In this document: positions 6,672 to 9,337 of the stretch, piece after piece
Layout of the letters: each line of letters starts with the position of its first letter
Numbering within the stretch: position 1 is the stretch's first letter
Source of the DNA: an uncultured Clostridia bacterium
GTDB taxonomy: Bacteria > Bacillota > Clostridia > UBA1381
Direction: 5' to 3'
Assembly: GCA_934454745.1 (NCBI GenBank)
Contig: CAKSGP010000031.1
Location: 1 to 9,337 of the forward strand
Length of the DNA: 9,337 nt
Made by a program: the position numbers and the translations under genes
The notes under the pieces: generated by a model
What the model was told of the DNA's origin: nothing
Databases searched by the model: none
What the model saw: only the letters and a program-made list of their open reading frames with translations

Positions 6672-8096
6672 TTATAATCCTAACTTAAATGGATTCATTA
6701 TTCCATTCGGGTCAAGTTGCTTTTTAATTCCCTCAAACACTTGCATAGCAGGGCCGTACTGTTCTTTCATAAGTCTGCCAAGCTTGATACCAACGCCGTG
6801 GTGGTCATTTACCACACCACCGTTGGCAAGGGCTGTTCTTACACCGCAGTTCCAGATTTCCTGATGAAGTCTGAACGCTTCGTGGGGGTCCTGTGGTACC
6901 TTGTCGCCATCGACAATGAAACGGTCATAAATCATACAACCCCATTCATACCAATGCGAGAAGTGAGCGATAAATCTCGCCTGCGGAAAGTTTGTTTCGA
7001 TTGCTTCCTTCATTGCCCAGTAAATCTTTTCGATTTTATCATAAGGTGCGATAGTATCCATTGTACCAAAGCACTGGGGGATATCCATCATATGTCCCGG
7101 GTAGAAGAATGTAATCTTTTCCTTCCACCACTTTTCGCCGTATTCTGAACCTAAGTCCTCAGCGTTGTATTTAGCAAATGTTTCAAGAAGGATTTTCCTT
7201 TCAAGATCAACCATTTCTGCAACACCTTCGATTGCAACGTTCATAAAGGCACCCTTCTTTTCAACACCGACAATCTTTTTGATAAGTGTAGCAGTTTCTG
7301 CCTCGTCATAAAGACGCATAACTGATGGTTTAAACTTCTGCAATAGTTCTCTTCCTGCATTAAATGCATCTGTCATATTCTGGAACAAAAATCCGCGGAA
7401 CTGTCTTGATTCAGGCTGTTCGTAAATTCTCATCTGTGCCTTTGTCATAACGCCAAGTGTGCCCTCTGAACCGATAAATATCTGGTTAAGGTCAGGACCT
7501 GCCGCATGCTTTGGAGCAGGTGATGTTTCAATGATGTCACCGTTTGGCAAAACGACTTCCATCTGTAGTACCATATCGTCAATCTTGCCATATTTTGTTG
7601 ATGAAACACCGATACCGCGGTGTGCCAAAAATCCGCCGACAGTTGAGCAAGTCAGAGATGAAGGATAATGCATTGTTGCATAACCACGCTCATTTGCCGC
7701 CCATTCAATGTGCTTGTAGATTGAGCCTGTGCCACATTCTATGTACATACCCTGTTCATTTACGTCATAAATCTTGTTCATTCTCTTTGTGTCAAGAACG
7801 ATACCGCCGCAAACAGGGATAGCACCACCCTGTGTGCCGCCGCCTGCACCCCATGTTGTAACGGGGATTTTGTAGTAGTTTGCAATCTTCAAAACTGCTG
7901 ATGTTTCTTTTGCATCCTTCGGTGCTACGATAAAGTCACCCTCCGGCATTCTAAGACCGCGATCTGCCCACATTCTTGAAAGCCAGAAATAGTCAACACT
8001 GTGTGTAATCTTGTCAATTGATCTTGTAGAACAATTTTCCTTCCCCACTGCATCCTCAAGCTCGGTCGCAATCACGTCAAATAAAAAATCTGTCAT
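6672..8096 (-). CDS. FAD-linked oxidase (GlcD / alkyl-DHAP-synthase-like, VAO superfamily)
   Basis: A 474-residue flavoenzyme. The FAD-binding half shows VAPKDAKE (57-64), the phosphate loop GAGGGTQGG (83-91), the STVGGFLAHRG region (151-161) and GPDLNQIFIGSEGTLGVMT (200-218). The substrate half ends with NDHHGVG (430-436) and LDPNGIMNP (461-469), as in the FAD-oxidase C-terminal family. The HHGVG motif is closer to alkyl-DHAP synthase than to the EHGIG common in glycolate and lactate dehydrogenases. Family members oxidise 2-hydroxy acids or polyols, or run the alkyl-DHAP exchange. The adjacent Fe-S protein and downstream etfB argue for a dehydrogenase feeding Etf; the substrate is unknown. 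The ATG (8094-8096) has AAGGAGG (8106-8112) 9 bases upstream and lies 30 bp after the isomerase gene. Confidence 0.9.
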   Translation of the reverse strand: MTDFLFDVIATELEDAVGKENCSTRSIDKITHSVDYFWLSRMWADRGLRMPEGDFIVAPKDAKETSAVLKIANYYKIPVTTWGAGGGTQGGAIPVCGGIVLDTKRMNKIYDVNEQGMYIECGTGSIYKHIEWAANERGYATMHYPSSLTCSTVGGFLAHRGIGVSSTKYGKIDDMVLQMEVVLPNGDIIETSPAPKHAAGPDLNQIFIGSEGTLGVMTKAQMRIYEQPESRQFRGFLFQNMTDAFNAGRELLQKFKPSVMRLYDEAETATLIKKIVGVEKKGAFMNVAIEGVAEMVDLERKILLETFAKYNAEDLGSEYGEKWWKEKITFFYPGHMMDIPQCFGTMDTIAPYDKIEKIYWAMKEAIETNFPQARFIAHFSHWYEWGCMIYDRFIVDGDKVPQDPHEAFRLHQEIWNCGVRTALANGGVVNDHHGVGIKLGRLMKEQYGPAMQVFEGIKKQLDPNGIMNPFKLGL

Positions 8097-8126
8097 TTTT
8101 TACTTCCTCCTTATATGTTAATAATT

Positions 8127-9337
8127 TTATTTTTCTAATGCCGAGTCATATTTAAGACTCGGATAATATTTACAAAATTCCTTAATCTCCTTGCGGTAGT
8201 CGCCTTCCATTTCAACAAAGTGGTGAATGTAGGGTCCGTCAATCAGACGGTCCTCTACCGCTTTAAGATCATCAAATTCAACCCAGATATATGTACCATG
8301 AGTCTGTGGACCTTTGGTTGTATCTGCAACAAGTGGCAAAATCATATAATTTCCGCTTTCCTGGTCAAGACGGGCAATTGTGTACTTGCCATCTTTAGCA
8401 CGGAACCACGAACGCTGATTTACCAATCTTGCTTGGGAGTCTATACCGCTTTCTGCCTTTTGTGAAAGCGGGAATGGTCCGCAGTGCCATAATAGTTCTG
8501 CATTTTTATTTTCCGGATGGCGAACAGTAAATTCACCAAATAGAGGTTTACCTTTGCCAAGTGTAGCACACTTAAGCATAACCATTGTCATAAGGCTGTG
8601 CATATCACTTTCACAAGAAATAAGATATCCCATATCGTTTAAAATGCCATATACTGTACAAGGGGCAAGTCCGTCAAACATAATAGGAGTTGCTGTCCAA
8701 CATTCTGCTGAAATTGCATCAAGATTAAATTCCTCAAAAAGACGCTTGTACATAACTGTCATTGCCGCCATGCGGTCTATGTACTGCGGGGTAAGGTCAT
8801 CAAGCTTGTAGTTGTTTCTGATATAGTCCGCAATTTCGCCCATTTCAGCAGGTTTTTCCTCTAAAACAGCATTCATTCTCTGTTCAATAATTGCAAAGTT
8901 AATAGGAATAATCTTTATCCCAAATTTTTCCATCAATTCGCCTTCGTTCCAGATAACTGAGAAAAACGGCGTCGGGCGTGTGCCAACCTGACCTATTCTA
9001 AGGTTACGGAAGTTCTTGACCATACACACAACTCTTACAAAGCTGTCAAAGCCCTCTTTAAACTCATCACTGTCCACCTCACAACAGTTAATATGTGAAA
9101 ATGGAATGTGAAATCTCTGCATCTGACGTGATACGCCAAAAAGTCCGCACTGCGAGTCGGTAGGACGCATACCGTCAACATAATATTCATCATCAAGCGG
9201 TGCCCATAAAAGCACAGGCTTTCCAAGGGCCTTTGCAATGTCTGCTGCCGCTTCTTCGTTGCCAAAATTACAGTTGATGATAAATACCGCATCAACATCG
9301 GAGTCCTTAAATCTTTCAATAATGGCCTGTGCTGATA
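8127..9337 (-). CDS. COG2407 sugar isomerase (L-fucose/L-arabinose isomerase-like), cut by right edge
   Basis: The reading frame stays open to the right edge, so the N-terminus is missing; about 402 residues are present. The fragment begins around AIIERF and continues through AVFIINCNFGNEEAA, KPVLLWAPLDDEYYVDG and LRIGQVGTRPTPFFSVIWNEGEL, the usual path of the first two domains of this fold. SAECWTATP, then CESDMHSLMTM with acidic metal-ligand candidates, and ELLWHCGPFPLS with the metal-site histidine follow, as in the C-terminal half of fucose and arabinose isomerases. These Mn-dependent enzymes interconvert aldoses and ketoses; divergent COG2407 members have mostly unknown substrates. A GTG at 9213-9215 is internal to the conserved strand and is not the start. 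It is the first gene seen of the operon, 30 bp ahead of the FAD oxidase, and may provide the ketose entering the pathway. Confidence 0.87.
   Translation of the reverse strand, partial: SAQAIIERFKDSDVDAVFIINCNFGNEEAAADIAKALGKPVLLWAPLDDEYYVDGMRPTDSQCGLFGVSRQMQRFHIPFSHINCCEVDSDEFKEGFDSFVRVVCMVKNFRNLRIGQVGTRPTPFFSVIWNEGELMEKFGIKIIPINFAIIEQRMNAVLEEKPAEMGEIADYIRNNYKLDDLTPQYIDRMAAMTVMYKRLFEEFNLDAISAECWTATPIMFDGLAPCTVYGILNDMGYLISCESDMHSLMTMVMLKCATLGKGKPLFGEFTVRHPENKNAELLWHCGPFPLSQKAESGIDSQARLVNQRSWFRAKDGKYTIARLDQESGNYMILPLVADTTKGPQTHGTYIWVEFDDLKAVEDRLIDGPYIHHFVEMEGDYRKEIKEFCKYYPSLKYDSALEK
8141..8162 (-). other. Small 7-bp hairpin at the 3' end of the isomerase gene
   Basis: The arms CCGAGTC (8141-8147) and GACTCGG (8156-8162) pair perfectly across an 8-base AT-only loop, just before the isomerase stop codon (8127-8129). 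No U-run follows in the transcribed direction, so it does not look like a terminator. It may slow mRNA decay between the first two genes, or may be chance. Confidence 0.3.

Noticed and set aside
5579..8096. Simple Etf-linked lactate dehydrogenase (LctD-type) operon
   Set aside because: No lactate permease or racemase is present, and the neighbours are sugar isomerases, kinases and an aldolase. The possibility that lactate or lactaldehyde is a pathway product remains open but has no direct support.
9035..9319. Minus-strand 94-codon frame overlapping the isomerase gene
   Set aside because: It is an alternative frame of the isomerase, whose own frame is open to the window edge and carries the conserved family motifs.

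Overview
The window is a single, tightly packed run of genes, all on the minus strand, so it is transcribed from right (9337) to left (1). Strong purine-rich ribosome-binding sites (AAGGAGG-type), fairly low GC, occasional GTG starts, and a flavin/iron-sulfur/electron-transfer-flavoprotein (Etf) redox set suggest an anaerobic Firmicute of the Clostridia type, possibly gut-associated. That assignment is an inference from style and gene content. No species-level call is possible.

Layout in transcription order: (1) a COG2407 (L-fucose/arabinose isomerase-like) sugar isomerase, cut by the right edge; (2) an FAD-linked oxidase of the GlcD/alkyl-DHAP-synthase superfamily; (3) an Fe-S protein with two N-terminal [4Fe-4S] motifs and a degenerate CCG-type scaffold; (4) a class II (zinc) aldolase; (5) a PfkB-family sugar kinase; (6) IolB, 5-deoxy-glucuronate isomerase; (7) an aldose 1-epimerase-like protein; (8) after a 59-bp gap holding a perfect 10-bp hairpin, a DUF4867-like cupin-type protein of unknown function; (9) an FGGY-family (xylulokinase-like) kinase; (10) at the left edge, the first 21 codons of what appears to be etfB, starting inside the FGGY kinase gene. 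Genes overlap or lie 5-59 bp apart, so one polycistronic operon is very likely. The window contains no regulator, transporter, RNA gene, mobile element or CRISPR array, and no gene-less stretch over 60 bp. The promoter presumably lies beyond the right edge.

How the genes may work together (inference): IolB, the PfkB kinase and the class II aldolase match the last three steps of the classical inositol route (5-deoxy-glucuronate to 2-deoxy-5-keto-gluconate, then its 6-phosphate, then DHAP plus malonate semialdehyde). IolG, IolE and IolD are absent from this window. Their place is taken by an FAD oxidase, an Fe-S protein and Etf, which would oxidise a hydroxyl group (of a sugar acid, polyol, cyclitol or 2-hydroxy acid) and pass electrons to Etf. 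With an aldose-ketose isomerase, a mutarotase, an unassigned cupin and a second sugar kinase, the set looks like an Etf-linked carbohydrate catabolic pathway whose substrate I cannot name. That combination is the main item of interest.
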